Numbered from the stretch's first letter, positions 52,175 to 62,163 are shown. The stretch is DNA of 64,000 nt from Sphingomonadales bacterium (GCA_025362295.1 JANYGX010000007.1:1-64000), one strand, 5' to 3'. Made by a program: numbers and translations. Notes: generated by a model from the sequence alone, not told the origin.

Positions 52175-53512
52175 ATGAACTTTGATTACGATTTACTGGT
52201 TATAGGGGCAGGTTCTGGGGGCGTGCGGGCGGCACGCATTGCGGCAGGCCACGGCGCCCGCGTGGGCATAGCTGAGGAATACCGGGTTGGCGGCACCTGC
52301 GTCATCCGTGGCTGTGTACCCAAAAAATTGCTGGTCTATGGTTCGCATTACGCGGAAGATATGCATGATGCAGCCGCTTACGGCTGGACCATTGAAACCC
52401 CCAGTTTCCATTGGCCAAGGCTGCGCGATAATGTGCAGCTTGAAGTGTCGCGGCTGAATGCGATCTATATGCAAACCCTGGCCAATGCCAAGGTCGATCT
52501 TCTCAGTCACCGCGCTGAATTTATCGATGCCCACAGCTTGCGGATCGGCGAGCGCACGTTTACGGCGCGTTATATACTGATAGCCACAGGGGCAAGGCCA
52601 ATGTTTCCAGATTGTCCTGGTGCAGAACTTGGCATCAGCTCAAATGAAGTGTTCCATCTGGAAACGCTACCCAAGCGCATGCTGATTGCCGGTGGCGGCT
52701 ATATTGCCACCGAGTTTGCTGGCATTTTCAATGGCCTTGGTGTCGAGGTCACACAGCTGTATCGTGGTGAAATCCTGCTTAAGGGTTGGGATATGGAACT
52801 CAGGCAAAAACTTCACGATGCCTATGTGGCGCGCGGTGTGCACATCCACACCAGTGCGGTTTTTGAACGGATCGAAAAGCTCGCGGACGGTTACCGGGCT
52901 TATTTAAGCGACGGCACGTTGCTGGATACAGACATCATCTTGCATGCGATAGGGCGCAGACCGAATACCGACGGGCTTGGTCTGGACAAAGCCGGTGTCG
53001 CAACAGACGCTCATGGGGCTGTCCAAGTGACCGCTGCTTCACAAACATCAGCGCCGCATATTTATGCTGTTGGGGATGTGACAAACCGCGTCCAGCTCAC
53101 ACCAGTTGCCATCAAAGAAGGCCATGCTTTTGCTGATACAGTGTTTGGCAACATGCCATGGGTCGCCGATCACACCACTGTTGCCTCAGCGGTTTTCTCG
53201 CAACCGGCCATGGCCTCGGTAGGCCTCAGCGAGGATGATGCCCGCGCAGCAGGCTTTGCCTTAAAAATTTTCCGATCCGATTTCCGACCCATGAAGCAAG
53301 CTCTGCCGGGTGGTGCCGAGCGTTCTTTTTGCAAGCTGGTCGTCGATGCCGATACGGACCGGATTTTGGGTGCGCATATGCTGGGGCCGGAAGCGCCAGA
53401 GATTATTCAACCGCTGGCCATTGCCCTGAAAATGGGCGCAACAAAAGCCGATTTCGACAGAACAGTGGCTGTGCACCCGACAGCGGCCGAAGAGTTTGTC
53501 TTAATGCGCTAA
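52175..53512 (+). CDS. gor: Glutathione-disulfide reductase
   Basis: FAD disulfide oxidoreductase (445 aa) reducing glutathione disulfide with NADPH. The FAD motif DLLVIGAGSGGVRAARIAA is at the N-terminus and the redox cysteines are in GGTCVIRGCVPKKLLVYGS. The nucleotide-binding motif is MLIAGGGYIATEFAGIFNG, the second FAD contact is HIYAVGDVT, and the active-site His-Glu is in HPTAAEEFVLMR at the C-terminus. It is convergent with the esterase gene, 24 nt apart. The upstream 115 nt to the small membrane gene is AT-rich and holds the likely promoter. Confidence 0.94.
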   Translation: MNFDYDLLVIGAGSGGVRAARIAAGHGARVGIAEEYRVGGTCVIRGCVPKKLLVYGSHYAEDMHDAAAYGWTIETPSFHWPRLRDNVQLEVSRLNAIYMQTLANAKVDLLSHRAEFIDAHSLRIGERTFTARYILIATGARPMFPDCPGAELGISSNEVFHLETLPKRMLIAGGGYIATEFAGIFNGLGVEVTQLYRGEILLKGWDMELRQKLHDAYVARGVHIHTSAVFERIEKLADGYRAYLSDGTLLDTDIILHAIGRRPNTDGLGLDKAGVATDAHGAVQVTAASQTSAPHIYAVGDVTNRVQLTPVAIKEGHAFADTVFGNMPWVADHTTVASAVFSQPAMASVGLSEDDARAAGFALKIFRSDFRPMKQALPGGAERSFCKLVVDADTDRILGAHMLGPEAPEIIQPLAIALKMGATKADFDRTVAVHPTAAEEFVLMR

Positions 53513-53536
53513 AACCAGCCAGATATTGCAGCTTGC

Positions 53537-54241
53537 TTATTTGCCCTGCAAAGCTTGCTGCACCACAGGCAAAAGGTTTTTAACAATGATGGCAACCCCT
53601 GCCACTGTTGGGTGCATGCCGTCAGCCTGATTGAGGCTTGCGTTAGCGACAATACCATTGAGGTAAAACGGATAGAATTTAATCTTGTGTCGCTTGGCCA
53701 GATCAGGGAATATGGCATTGAAGGGAACGGCATAGTCTTTGCCCATATTGGGCGGTGCCTTCATCCCAGCGAGCAGCACGGGCACACTGCGTTTGCCAAG
53801 CTCACCAAGCATCGCCTCAAGATTAAGCCTGGTGATTTTAGGATCGATCCCGCGCAGCGCATCATTCGCGCCAAGTTCCAGAATAACCAGATCAGGCTTG
53901 CGCGGCAGGCTTGCCAGCACCCAGTTCAGCCGTGCCAAACCCGCTGCCGTTGTATCCCCGGAAACACCGGCGTTGTGTACGGTGACTCTGGTGCCGCTGG
54001 CGTTCAATGCGGCTTCAAGGCGGGCCGGCACCGATTGACCCGAGGCAAGGCCATAGCCAGCCGTGAGCGAATCTCCAAAAGCAAGAACAAGCTTGCCCTC
54101 AACATGCAGGCTCGGGCGGCCAACCATGGCGTGCGCGGATTGCATGCCCAGTTGCAGCCCGTGTGCCGATAAAAACATCAGGATGGCCAGACATTTAAAA
54201 AAGCACGAACCGACCCTATATGCTGTAGTGATGTGTTGCAT
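53537..54241 (-). CDS. tesA: TesA-like SGNH esterase/lysophospholipase
   Basis: Periplasmic GDSL/SGNH hydrolase (234 aa). The signal sequence has a hydrophobic core (FFKCLAILMFLSAHGLQLG). Catalytic blocks: I, LAFGDSLTAGYGL with the Ser; II, HNAGVSGDTTAAG; III, LELGANDALRG with the Asn; V, DGMHPT with Asp and His. Relatives hydrolyse acyl esters or thioesters and are also called arylesterase. ATG 54241 is chosen over a longer start at 54349. It is divergent from the ABC pair with only 31 nt between, the same trio seen in E. coli (tesA-ybbA-ybbP). Confidence 0.9.
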   Translation of the reverse strand: MQHITTAYRVGSCFFKCLAILMFLSAHGLQLGMQSAHAMVGRPSLHVEGKLVLAFGDSLTAGYGLASGQSVPARLEAALNASGTRVTVHNAGVSGDTTAAGLARLNWVLASLPRKPDLVILELGANDALRGIDPKITRLNLEAMLGELGKRSVPVLLAGMKAPPNMGKDYAVPFNAIFPDLAKRHKIKFYPFYLNGIVANASLNQADGMHPTVAGVAIIVKNLLPVVQQALQGK

Positions 54242-54272
54242 CGTCTTGCCTTGCTGAAAGTATCCAATCCGT

Positions 54273-54947
54273 ATGAATAGCACATCCCCCATCATCAAGC
54301 TTGATAATATTACACTCACCTTGCCCAGCCTGGCTGGCCCGGTACACATTCTAAAGTCAATCTCGCTGGTTATCGAGACCGGTCAATCTGTCGCCCTTGT
54401 TGGCGCATCGGGTTCCGGCAAATCATCGCTGATGGCGATTATGGCAGGGCTTGAACGCGCCACCTCTGGCAGCGCCATTGTCGCTGGCGAGGATTTCTCG
54501 GCACTGGATGAGGATGGTTTGGCACTAGCGCGACGGGGCCGCATCGGCATTATACTGCAAGCGTTTCATTTAATGCCAACCATGACGGCGCTGGAAAACG
54601 TTGCCATCCCGCTGGAGCTTTCTGGCCACGCAGCGCCGTTTGCTGCTGCGATGGCGGAACTTGCAACGGTTGGGCTTGCCAACCGCACGGCGCATTATCC
54701 CGCCCAGCTCAGCGGCGGCGAGCAGCAGCGGGTGGCAATTGCACGGGCTGCAGCCACACGGCCAGCGATTTTGTTTGCCGATGAACCCACGGGCAATCTC
54801 GATATGGCGACCGGGGCGAGCATTATTGATTTGCTGATGGACTTGCACAGCAAACGCCAGACCACACTGGTGCTGATCACCCACGATACGGCGCTTGCCA
54901 ACCGCTGCCAGCGGCAACTGCATATGGTGGACGGCGAACTTTCATGA
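54273..54947 (+). CDS. ABC transporter ATP-binding protein (YbbA/LolD-like)
   Basis: ATPase (224 aa) of the MacB/LolD/YbbA branch. Walker A is LVGASGSGKSSLMAIMAG, the Q-loop is ILQAFHLMPTMTALEN, the signature is LSGGEQQRVAIARA, Walker B is ILFADEPTGNLD, and the H-loop is VLITHDTAL. It is paired with the FtsX-like permease by a 4-nt overlap and divergent from tesA. The YbbA-YbbP system's substrate is not known; the fold suggests mechanotransmission or lipid/lipoprotein handling rather than uptake. Confidence 0.93.
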   Translation: MNSTSPIIKLDNITLTLPSLAGPVHILKSISLVIETGQSVALVGASGSGKSSLMAIMAGLERATSGSAIVAGEDFSALDEDGLALARRGRIGIILQAFHLMPTMTALENVAIPLELSGHAAPFAAAMAELATVGLANRTAHYPAQLSGGEQQRVAIARAAATRPAILFADEPTGNLDMATGASIIDLLMDLHSKRQTTLVLITHDTALANRCQRQLHMVDGELS

Positions 54948-57451
54948 TCAGGCAAGCGTTCAAATTTGCCCTGCGCGATATGCGCGGTGGCCTCCAGGGC
55001 TTGCGCCTGATGATCGCGTGCCTGGTTCTTGGGGTAACAGCCATCACCGGCGTTGGCACGCTGTCGCAAGCGATCCTTGCCGGCATGGCGGCCAAGGGGC
55101 AATCGCTGCTTGGCGGGGATATTGCTGTGCAGCTGACCAATCGTCCGGCCACAGCATCCGAGCAAGCCAGCCTACAGCGCTATGGCACAGTCTCCCGCAC
55201 TGTGCGCACCCGCGCCATGGCAATCAATCACGCCACCGGTATGCGGTTTCTTGCAGAGCTGAAAGTTGTTGACAGTTTATATCCCCTGTATGGGAGCGTG
55301 CAGACAACACCTGTGTCCCTCTCTGGTGCTCGGCCGGATACAAACAAAGCCCTTATCGATCCTGATCTTGCCTTGCGTTTGGGCCTTCACGTCGGCGACA
55401 GCTTCACGGTCGGCGAGGCGACCCTTATCGTTAAAGCCTTGATCACCATTGAGCCTGACCGAGCAAGCCAGGGCTTTTCGCTGGGGCCAACCATTATCAT
55501 TTCGCCAGCCGCCCTTGAGGCAACTAGGCTCATACAACCCGGTTCACTGCTGCACTATCTGTACCGGATCAAGCTCTCGAATGCGGATACTTTGTTGCCA
55601 GCCGTCGCCACACTCAAGGCCATGGCCCCGCAATCCGGCTGGCAGGTGGAAGACCGTCGCAACGGTGCGCCGGGGATCAAGAAATTCGTTGACCAGCTTG
55701 GGCAGTTTTTAACCTTCGTTGGCCTGACATCGCTGCTGGTGTCGGGCCTTGGCGTTGCCAATGCGGTGGCAGCGTATCTCGATAAAAAAGTTCCGGCCAT
55801 TGCCATATACAAAGTGCTCGGTGCATCATCGTCGCTGATTTTTACGGTCTACCTGCTTCAGGTGGCGCTGATCACAATCGCCTCGATTGTTGCTGGCTTG
55901 GCGCTTGGGGTCGCACTTCCAAACCTTGGCTTGCTTATGTTTCAGGATAAGCTGCCCGTGCCGGTGGCTCTTGGTGTCTACAGTGCACCCCTTATTCAGG
56001 CCAGCGTCTACGGCCTGCTGATTGCGCTGGCGGCAACTGTGTGGCCCCTTGCCAGGGCGCGCGCCACACCCCCAGCACGGCTGTTTCGCGCCCATATCAG
56101 CGGTATGGACCGTCGTCCGCCGCTGGCCTTTGCCGTGTTGATTGTTGTCGCTTTGCTTGCCGTTGTTGCACTGGCAAGCTTTAGCGCAACCGTGCCAGCA
56201 CTGGCACTGGGCGTTGTGGTTGGCGCTTTGGCACTATTGATATTGTTGCAGGGCATTGGTTTTTTGCTGATGTGGCTTGCTAGGCGCGTGCGAAAACCCA
56301 AAGCCATGCTGGCGCGACTGGCGCTTGCTAATCTCTACAGGCCTGGGTCTCTGGCGCCTGCGGTGATCACAGCCCTGGGTTTGGGGTTATCGTTGCTGGC
56401 AACGCTCGCCGTGGTTGAAACTAACCTGAACAGCCAGATTGATGAAGTGTTGCCAGACCGTGCCCCGGCTTTTTTCTTTCTCGATATTGCCAAGTCAGAC
56501 GTTCCGGCTTTCACAAAAACGGTGAACACCATCAAGGGTGCAGCCAAGCTCCGTTATGTGCCAAGCCTGCGTGGCCCTATCACCAGCGTCAATGATGTAC
56601 CGGCAGCCAATATAAAACTCGCTGATCCCGGACAGGCGTGGGTGCTGGAAGGGGATCGCGGCCTCACTTACGCAGCCGACGTGCCAGAAGGCAACGCAAT
56701 CACAGCGGGTCGGTGGTGGCCTGCCGACTATAGCGGACCGCCGCTGGTGAGTGTCGAGGCTGATGCCGCGCACGCGCTTGGTTTGAAACTTGGTGATCAC
56801 ATGACGGTCTCAGTGCTGGGTGTCGATATCACCGCAACTGTCAGCAGTTTTCGCAAAGTGCATTGGGACAGTCTGGGCTTTAATTTTGTGCTGGTGTTTT
56901 CACCCTCGTCGCTTTCTGGTGCGCCACACATGTTCATGGCAACTGTGGCAGTCGATGGGACAGACGAACATAAGCTCTACCGCAAAATCACCGATCAGTT
57001 TCCTGGTGTGTCCGCTGTCCGCATCAAGGATGTGTTGACCTCTGCGGGTACTATCCTACGCCAGATCGCTGTGGCCATTCGCGCCACTGCAGCGTTCACC
57101 ATTCTCGCTGGTCTGTTTGTGCTCGTCGGGGCTATGGCCGCTGGCCAGCAAGCGCGGGTGAGCGATGCGGTGATGATGAAAGTGCTGGGCGCAACACGCC
57201 GCCAAATCCTCACTATAGCGCTTATGGAATATGCTATACTCGGCACGGTTGCTGCCTGTGTGGCCGTGGCTGCGGGCACAGCCGCAGGCTGGTTTGTGGT
57301 GACGCATGCGTTGAACTTGGCATGGCGCTTTAGCGTGTTGCCCCTCGTGTTCACCATTGTTGGCGGGGCAACGCTCACCATTATCTTCGGCCTGGCTGGC
57401 ACGTGGCGCGCCCTGGCCGTGCGGCCGAATCAGGCTTTGCGCGCGAGTTGA
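54944..57451 (+). CDS. FtsX-like ABC permease (YbbP family)
   Basis: Large permease (835 aa) with an N-terminal helix, a periplasmic domain, a first FtsX membrane block near residues 260-385 (TSLLVSGLGVANAVAAYLDK, then VPAIAIYKVLGASSSLIF) and a second at the C-terminus (RVSDAVMMKVLGATRRQIL). Between them is a further multi-helix region (residues ~390-490). This is the YbbP architecture. It forms the membrane part of the transporter with the upstream ATPase, the start overlapping the ATPase stop by 4 nt. The tail NQALRAS is typical. Confidence 0.92.
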   Translation: MIRQAFKFALRDMRGGLQGLRLMIACLVLGVTAITGVGTLSQAILAGMAAKGQSLLGGDIAVQLTNRPATASEQASLQRYGTVSRTVRTRAMAINHATGMRFLAELKVVDSLYPLYGSVQTTPVSLSGARPDTNKALIDPDLALRLGLHVGDSFTVGEATLIVKALITIEPDRASQGFSLGPTIIISPAALEATRLIQPGSLLHYLYRIKLSNADTLLPAVATLKAMAPQSGWQVEDRRNGAPGIKKFVDQLGQFLTFVGLTSLLVSGLGVANAVAAYLDKKVPAIAIYKVLGASSSLIFTVYLLQVALITIASIVAGLALGVALPNLGLLMFQDKLPVPVALGVYSAPLIQASVYGLLIALAATVWPLARARATPPARLFRAHISGMDRRPPLAFAVLIVVALLAVVALASFSATVPALALGVVVGALALLILLQGIGFLLMWLARRVRKPKAMLARLALANLYRPGSLAPAVITALGLGLSLLATLAVVETNLNSQIDEVLPDRAPAFFFLDIAKSDVPAFTKTVNTIKGAAKLRYVPSLRGPITSVNDVPAANIKLADPGQAWVLEGDRGLTYAADVPEGNAITAGRWWPADYSGPPLVSVEADAAHALGLKLGDHMTVSVLGVDITATVSSFRKVHWDSLGFNFVLVFSPSSLSGAPHMFMATVAVDGTDEHKLYRKITDQFPGVSAVRIKDVLTSAGTILRQIAVAIRATAAFTILAGLFVLVGAMAAGQQARVSDAVMMKVLGATRRQILTIALMEYAILGTVAACVAVAAGTAAGWFVVTHALNLAWRFSVLPLVFTIVGGATLTIIFGLAGTWRALAVRPNQALRAS

Positions 57452-57461
57452 GGGCATGATC

Positions 57462-57467
57462 TTGACA
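57462..57467 (+). promoter_or_regulatory. -35 hexamer of the phd-vapC promoter
   Basis: TTGACA at 57462-57467 is 51 nt before the antitoxin ATG. A -10 about 17 nt on would fall inside the direct repeats at 57479-57501, so repressor and RNA polymerase would compete. Confidence 0.5.
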
Positions 57468-57478
57468 TTCGGGTATAT

Positions 57479-57501
57479 TAAACTAAGCTAAGTAAACTAA
57501 G
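57479..57501 (+). promoter_or_regulatory. Direct-repeat operator of phd-vapC
   Basis: TAAACTAAG occurs at 57479-57487 and again at 57493-57501, with a third partial copy (CTAAG, 57488-57492) between. It sits over the expected -10 region, 17 nt before the ATG at 57518, which fits autoregulation by the Phd-like antitoxin. Confidence 0.55.
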
Positions 57502-57517
57502 TCTAACAAGGTGACCC

Positions 57518-57778
57518 ATGCAAACTGTCAATATTCATGAAGCCAAAACCAAATTATCCAAGCTCATCGCCAGGGCTGTTGAGGGCGAAGACTTTATAAT
57601 CGCCAAGGCCGGCAAGCCGCTGGTCAAAGTCACGCGAATTGAAGGTTCTGCGGCAAAGCCAAAAAATCGGTTGGGCTTTATGGCCGATCACGTGAAGTCA
57701 GGGACAATGAAAATACCAGACGATTTCGACACGATGGGCCAGAAAGACATTGAAGATATGTTTGGGCTCAACGATTGA
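57518..57778 (+). CDS. Phd/YefM-family antitoxin
   Basis: Antitoxin of 86 aa. The N-terminal Phd DNA-binding fold reads MQTVNIHEAKTKLSKLIARA then GEDFIIAKAGKPLVKV, a close match to prevent-host-death family members. The C-terminal region (PDDFDTMGQKDIEDMFGL) is the toxin-neutralising tail. A promoter and repeated operator precede it. The TTG start of the toxin overlaps its stop by 4 nt. The pair is intact, unlike the glmU-glmS locus. Confidence 0.9.
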   Translation: MQTVNIHEAKTKLSKLIARAVEGEDFIIAKAGKPLVKVTRIEGSAAKPKNRLGFMADHVKSGTMKIPDDFDTMGQKDIEDMFGLND

Positions 57779-58161
57779 GGTTGCTGCTCGACACGCATAT
57801 TTTGCTTTGGGTTGCTGCCACGCCTGATCGATTAACGCAAGCAGCGCAAAATGTGTTGAACGATCCAGATTCCACTCTGGTGTTCAGTGCTGTGAACCTT
57901 TGGGAAATCAGCATTAAACGAAGCCTTGGCCGCGCGAGCTTTCAGGTTGATCCGCGTATACTGCGACACCGCGCACTTAGTCATGGGTATGAGGAACTGA
58001 ACATAGTGAGTGAACACGCCATATTTTTAGATACCTTGCCCATGCTTCACAGAGATCCGTTCGATCGCTTGCTGATTGCACAAGCAACGTTCGAGGGCAT
58101 GACCTTGCTGACGGCCGACAAAACCGTGGCGCAATATTCAGGGCCTATACGTTTGGTGTAG
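57775..58161 (+). CDS. vapC: VapC PIN-domain toxin
   Basis: Site-specific endoribonuclease toxin (128 aa). All acidic residues of the PIN site are seen: Asp in MRLLLDTHILLWV, Glu in NLWEISIKRSLG, Asp in RDPFDRLLIAQA, and Asp in LLTADKTVAQYSG. Start is TTG at 57775 (TTGA overlap with the antitoxin stop); no ATG fits. It is of the Phd-VapC subgroup in which the toxin has the HRDPFDRLL block. It is followed at once by the palindromic element at 58167. The RNA target is unknown. Confidence 0.92.
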   Translation: MRLLLDTHILLWVAATPDRLTQAAQNVLNDPDSTLVFSAVNLWEISIKRSLGRASFQVDPRILRHRALSHGYEELNIVSEHAIFLDTLPMLHRDPFDRLLIAQATFEGMTLLTADKTVAQYSGPIRLV

Positions 58162-58166
58162 CCCTT

Positions 58167-58209
58167 TATAGTGAAGTTCATATAAATTGATCATATGAAC
58201 TTCACTATA
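58167..58209. repeat. Perfect 17-bp inverted repeat after vapC
   Basis: TATAGTGAAGTTCATAT (58167-58183) and its reverse complement (58193-58209) flank a 9-nt loop. It begins 5 nt after the vapC stop codon. It may serve as a transcription end signal, though no U-run follows. Its right end sequence CACTATAGC (58203-58211) recurs inverted at 58268-58276. Confidence 0.7.
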
Positions 58210-58233
58210 GCTCTCTGTTATCGTTCGCCTTGT

Positions 58234-58262
58234 CCCGATAAAATGAAGCTCATTTTATTGGG
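58234..58262. terminator. Hairpin near the 3' ends of vapC and ilvC
   Basis: A 13-bp stem (CCCGATAAAATGA with TCATTTTATTGGG, one G-T pair) around an AGC loop. It lies 25 nt from the ilvC stop. With the 17-bp palindrome just upstream it separates the convergent vapC and ilvC genes and is a reasonable bidirectional terminator. Confidence 0.5.
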
Positions 58263-58286
58263 GGCTCGCTATAGTGTGCGTGCCGC

Positions 58287-59324
<1,038 letters not shown>

Positions 59325-59332
59325 TTAAAATT

Positions 59333-59376
59333 TCGTCATTCCGGCCTTGAGGTCCCCGCTTTCGCGGGGATGACGA
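59333..59376. repeat. Palindromic repeat between ilvN and ilvC
   Basis: Outer arms TCGTCATTCC (59333-59342) and GGGATGACGA (59367-59376) pair with one wobble, and an inner stem CCCCGC/GCGGGG (59354-59359, 59364-59369) has a TTTC loop. The GTCATCCCCGC-type sequence resembles a repeat scattered in many alphaproteobacterial genomes. In this operon it would lie in the message between ilvN and ilvC. Confidence 0.65.
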
Positions 59377-59393
59377 TGATATGAGTGCATCCT

Positions 59394-59897
59394 TCAAGCC
59401 CCTCGCGCCATCGCTACCAAGCCTGTGCGCGCCACCTCAACCAACCCCAAGCCCTTCATCACGGCAATAAACGCATTGATCTTGTCGTTGCTGCCGGTGA
59501 GTTCAAACGCCAGCGATGTGGCTGTCGAATCCATCACCCTTGCGCGGTAGACAGTGGCCAGTTGCATGGCTTCCTGCCGCTGGGCAAGCGTGCCCGCCAC
59601 TTTCACCAATGCCAGTTCCCGTGCCACATGCGGGCCCTGTGTGGTCAAGTCCACCACCGAATGCACGGGCACCAGCCTGTCGAGTTGCGCCTTGATTTGC
59701 TCAATCACTGACGGCGTGCCACTGGTGACAACGGTGATGCGGCTGATGTGGGCGTTTTCCGCCACTTCCGCCACTGTTAAACTGTCAATGTTATAACCAC
59801 GCGAAGAAAACAGGCCGATCACCCGCGCCAGCACGCCAGATTCGTTATCAACAATGATCGAGAGCGTGTGTCGCTCGCTGGGGGCAAGGGTGCGCAT
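59394..59897 (-). CDS. ilvN: Acetolactate synthase small (regulatory) subunit
   Basis: Regulatory subunit (167 aa) of acetohydroxyacid synthase; it activates IlvB and confers valine feedback inhibition. The N-terminal ACT domain shows HTLSIIVDNESGVLARVIGL then FSSRGYNIDSL, and the C-terminal ALS_ss domain includes ELALVKV and FELTGSNDKINAFIAVMKGL. The ATG at 59897 is 2 nt after the ilvB stop, so it is coupled to ilvB. The length matches the class. Confidence 0.95.
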   Translation of the reverse strand: MRTLAPSERHTLSIIVDNESGVLARVIGLFSSRGYNIDSLTVAEVAENAHISRITVVTSGTPSVIEQIKAQLDRLVPVHSVVDLTTQGPHVARELALVKVAGTLAQRQEAMQLATVYRARVMDSTATSLAFELTGSNDKINAFIAVMKGLGLVEVARTGLVAMARGA

Positions 59898-59899
59898 GA

Positions 59900-61654
59900 T
59901 TATACCAACGCTTCTGCATCTTCAGACATCGCACCAGCAACATCCGTCGGCGACAAAATCATCTCGTTGTGCGCCGCCCCTGATGCGACCATGGGAAAAC
60001 AATTCTCCATTTTCGCGACACGGCAATCAACCATCACTGGACCATCATGCGCCAGCATCGCAGCAATACCTGCATCGAGATCTTTCGCGTGGTCAATCCG
60101 CAAACCCAGCCATCCATAGGCTTCTGCAAGCTTGACAAAATCTGGCAGGGCTTCCGAATAGCTCGACGAATGGCGGCCCTCGTAGGTGAGGTCCTGCCAC
60201 TGCCGCACCATGCCCATATACTGGTTGTTGAGAATGAAGACTTTCACCGGCAGTTTGTATTGCGTCGCCGTGCTCATCTCCTGAATGTTCATGAGAATGG
60301 ACGCCTCACCAGCAATATCGATCACCAGTGCCTTGCGGTTGCCCATCTGTGCACCAATCGCTGCCGGCAGGCCGTAGCCCATGGTGCCAAGCCCGCCGGA
60401 GGTTAGCCATTTGTTGGGCGCATCAAAGCCAAAATATTGCGCTGCCCACATCTGGTGCTGGCCAACTTCGGTGCTGATGATTGGATTTTTATGCTTTGTA
60501 GCCTTAAACACTTGCGTGATGGCATGTTGCGGCAAAATCACATCACCAACCTGCTTGTAGGCCAAACACTTCTGCGCCCGCCAGTTATCAATCTGCTGCT
60601 GCCATTCGGGGTTTTTGAGCGGGTCAAGCCCTTTGGCTTTCCACAGCTTGATCATGTCCGCCATCACATGGCCAACATCGCCAACAATGCCGACATCAAC
60701 ATGCACAGTTTTGTTGATGGACGAGCGGTCGATATCAACATGAATTTTTTTCGACTGCGGCGAAAAACCATCAAGCCTGCCGGTGATTCGGTCATCGAAG
60801 CGCGCACCCAGACACACCATCACATCGCAGCCGTGCATGGCGAGATTGGCTTCATAGGTGCCGTGCATCCCAAGCATCCCGAGAAATGCCGGATCGCTTG
60901 CCGGAAAAGCGCCAAGCCCCATCAACGTTGATGTGACAGGAAAGCCAGTGATGCGGGCCAGCTCGCGCAGCAGCTGCGATGCGTTTGGCCCGGCATTGAT
61001 GATGCCGCCGCCCGTGTAAAACACCGGTCGCTTGGCATGGCGCATAAGGTCTATCGCCGCTTCGATATCGCTAAGCTTGCCCTTAAGAGCTGGCTTGTAG
61101 GTTTTGTGTTCGATCTTGCCCGGCTTGCGATAGGCAGCGCGCGCCACCTGCACATCTTTCGGGATATCAATCACCACCGGGCCCGGTCTGCCGGAGGTTG
61201 CTATGTAGAACGCCTCGTGAATGGTGTCGCCCAGCCGTGCGGCATCCTTCACCAAATAATTGTGCTTGGAGCAGTGCCGGGTGATGCCGACCGTATCGCA
61301 TTCCTGAAACGCATCCGAGCCAATCAGGTGCGTCGCCACCTGGCCGGTAATCACCACCATGGGAATCGAATCCATCAGTGCATCCGTGATGCCGGTGATC
61401 GCGTTGGTCGCCCCAGGACCGGAGGTCACCAGCACGACGCCGGGCTTCCCCGTCGAGCGCGCATAGCCCTCGGCGGCGTGCGTTGCCCCTTGTTCATGGC
61501 GCACCAACACGTGCTCGATGCTGTTCTGCTTGAACAGCGCATCGTAAATTGGCAGCACGGCCCCACCTGGATAGCCAAACACCACCTCAACGCCCAAATC
61601 GATCAACGATTGAACTAATATTTCAGCACCACTCAATTCAGCTGATTCAAGCAC
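59900..61654 (-). CDS. ilvB: Acetolactate synthase large (catalytic) subunit
   Basis: TPP- and FAD-dependent acetohydroxyacid synthase catalytic subunit (584 aa), first shared step of branched-chain amino-acid synthesis. The N-terminal TPP glutamate is in [17 protein letters not shown], the middle has the FAD segment, and the C-terminal TPP/Mg motif reads [14 protein letters not shown] then [15 protein letters not shown]. The usual Asp of the GD-x-S motif is Glu450 here (60305-60307). Start is GTG at 61654, seven nt after GGAG (61662-61665); an out-of-frame ATG lies closer to that site. It heads the ilvBNC operon. Confidence 0.96.
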   Translation of the reverse strand: MLESAELSGAEILVQSLIDLGVEVVFGYPGGAVLPIYDALFKQNSIEHVLVRHEQGATHAAEGYARSTGKPGVVLVTSGPGATNAITGITDALMDSIPMVVITGQVATHLIGSDAFQECDTVGITRHCSKHNYLVKDAARLGDTIHEAFYIATSGRPGPVVIDIPKDVQVARAAYRKPGKIEHKTYKPALKGKLSDIEAAIDLMRHAKRPVFYTGGGIINAGPNASQLLRELARITGFPVTSTLMGLGAFPASDPAFLGMLGMHGTYEANLAMHGCDVMVCLGARFDDRITGRLDGFSPQSKKIHVDIDRSSINKTVHVDVGIVGDVGHVMADMIKLWKAKGLDPLKNPEWQQQIDNWRAQKCLAYKQVGDVILPQHAITQVFKATKHKNPIISTEVGQHQMWAAQYFGFDAPNKWLTSGGLGTMGYGLPAAIGAQMGNRKALVIDIAGEASILMNIQEMSTATQYKLPVKVFILNNQYMGMVRQWQDLTYEGRHSSSYSEALPDFVKLAEAYGWLGLRIDHAKDLDAGIAAMLAHDGPVMVDCRVAKMENCFPMVASGAAHNEMILSPTDVAGAMSEDAEALV

Positions 61655-61727
61655 GCATAGTCTCCAATATGTGCAGTTGCAATATACGTGATATATTGTG
61701 GTAATATGTCTTAGTCAAGGGCTATTA

Positions 61728-61967
61728 TTATAATATTATTGCTAAATTCTGATTTTTGATAACTCTATGCGACATGTGCTCGACTATTTGCCTTGCCAGT
61801 CCAGTGACGAATCGCCCTTGATCATCATGGTTGGGGTTGAACGTGCGCTGTGCACTATCGGGCAGGCTTTTACTAAAATACGCTTTGTATTCGATCGGCG
61901 ATGGGTTTGTAGCAAAGCCGTCATGGTAACCGGTGCGGCGGGTTTGGGTGTGGGTAGTGGCGATCAT
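61728..61967 (-). CDS. Small protein of unknown function
   Basis: A 79-aa frame, no family recognised. Support: ATG 61967 preceded by a strong Shine-Dalgarno AGGAG (61977-61981 on the complement) and, further up, by a sigma-70-type promoter (62002-62030). The protein is polar, with a Tyr/His-rich start (TRRTGYHDGFATNPSPIEYK) and an internal NPNHDDQGRF; no signal peptide or membrane segment. It could be a small regulator or a decayed gene. An upstream extension to 62084 is not supported by the start signals. Confidence 0.55.
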   Translation of the reverse strand: MIATTHTQTRRTGYHDGFATNPSPIEYKAYFSKSLPDSAQRTFNPNHDDQGRFVTGLARQIVEHMSHRVIKNQNLAIIL

Positions 61968-62001
61968 GTCTGGGGGCTCCTGAAATACATTGTTAGGTAA
62001 T

Positions 62002-62030
62002 AACCTATCGCGCAATCGGAGAATTGTCAA
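62002..62030 (-). promoter_or_regulatory. Promoter of the small gene at 61728-61967
   Basis: On the minus strand TTGACA (complement of 62025-62030) and TAGGTT (complement of 62002-62007) are exactly 17 nt apart. The transcript would start about 30 nt before the ATG at 61967. Confidence 0.6.
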
Positions 62031-62163
62031 GCATAATTTACCAATACAGTTCGTTATAATTTTTAAGCCATTGAAAATAATCACTATAGGTTGAACATAA
62101 ATTTTATCGCCAGTTTAAAAATGGTGATAGAATCAGGCCTTCAAAACCTTTATAACGGCAAAA

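Noticed and set aside
61655-61727. Leader-peptide attenuator before ilvB
   Set aside because: A 3-codon ATG mini-frame exists but it has no run of Leu, Ile or Val codons and no alternative terminator stem was seen.
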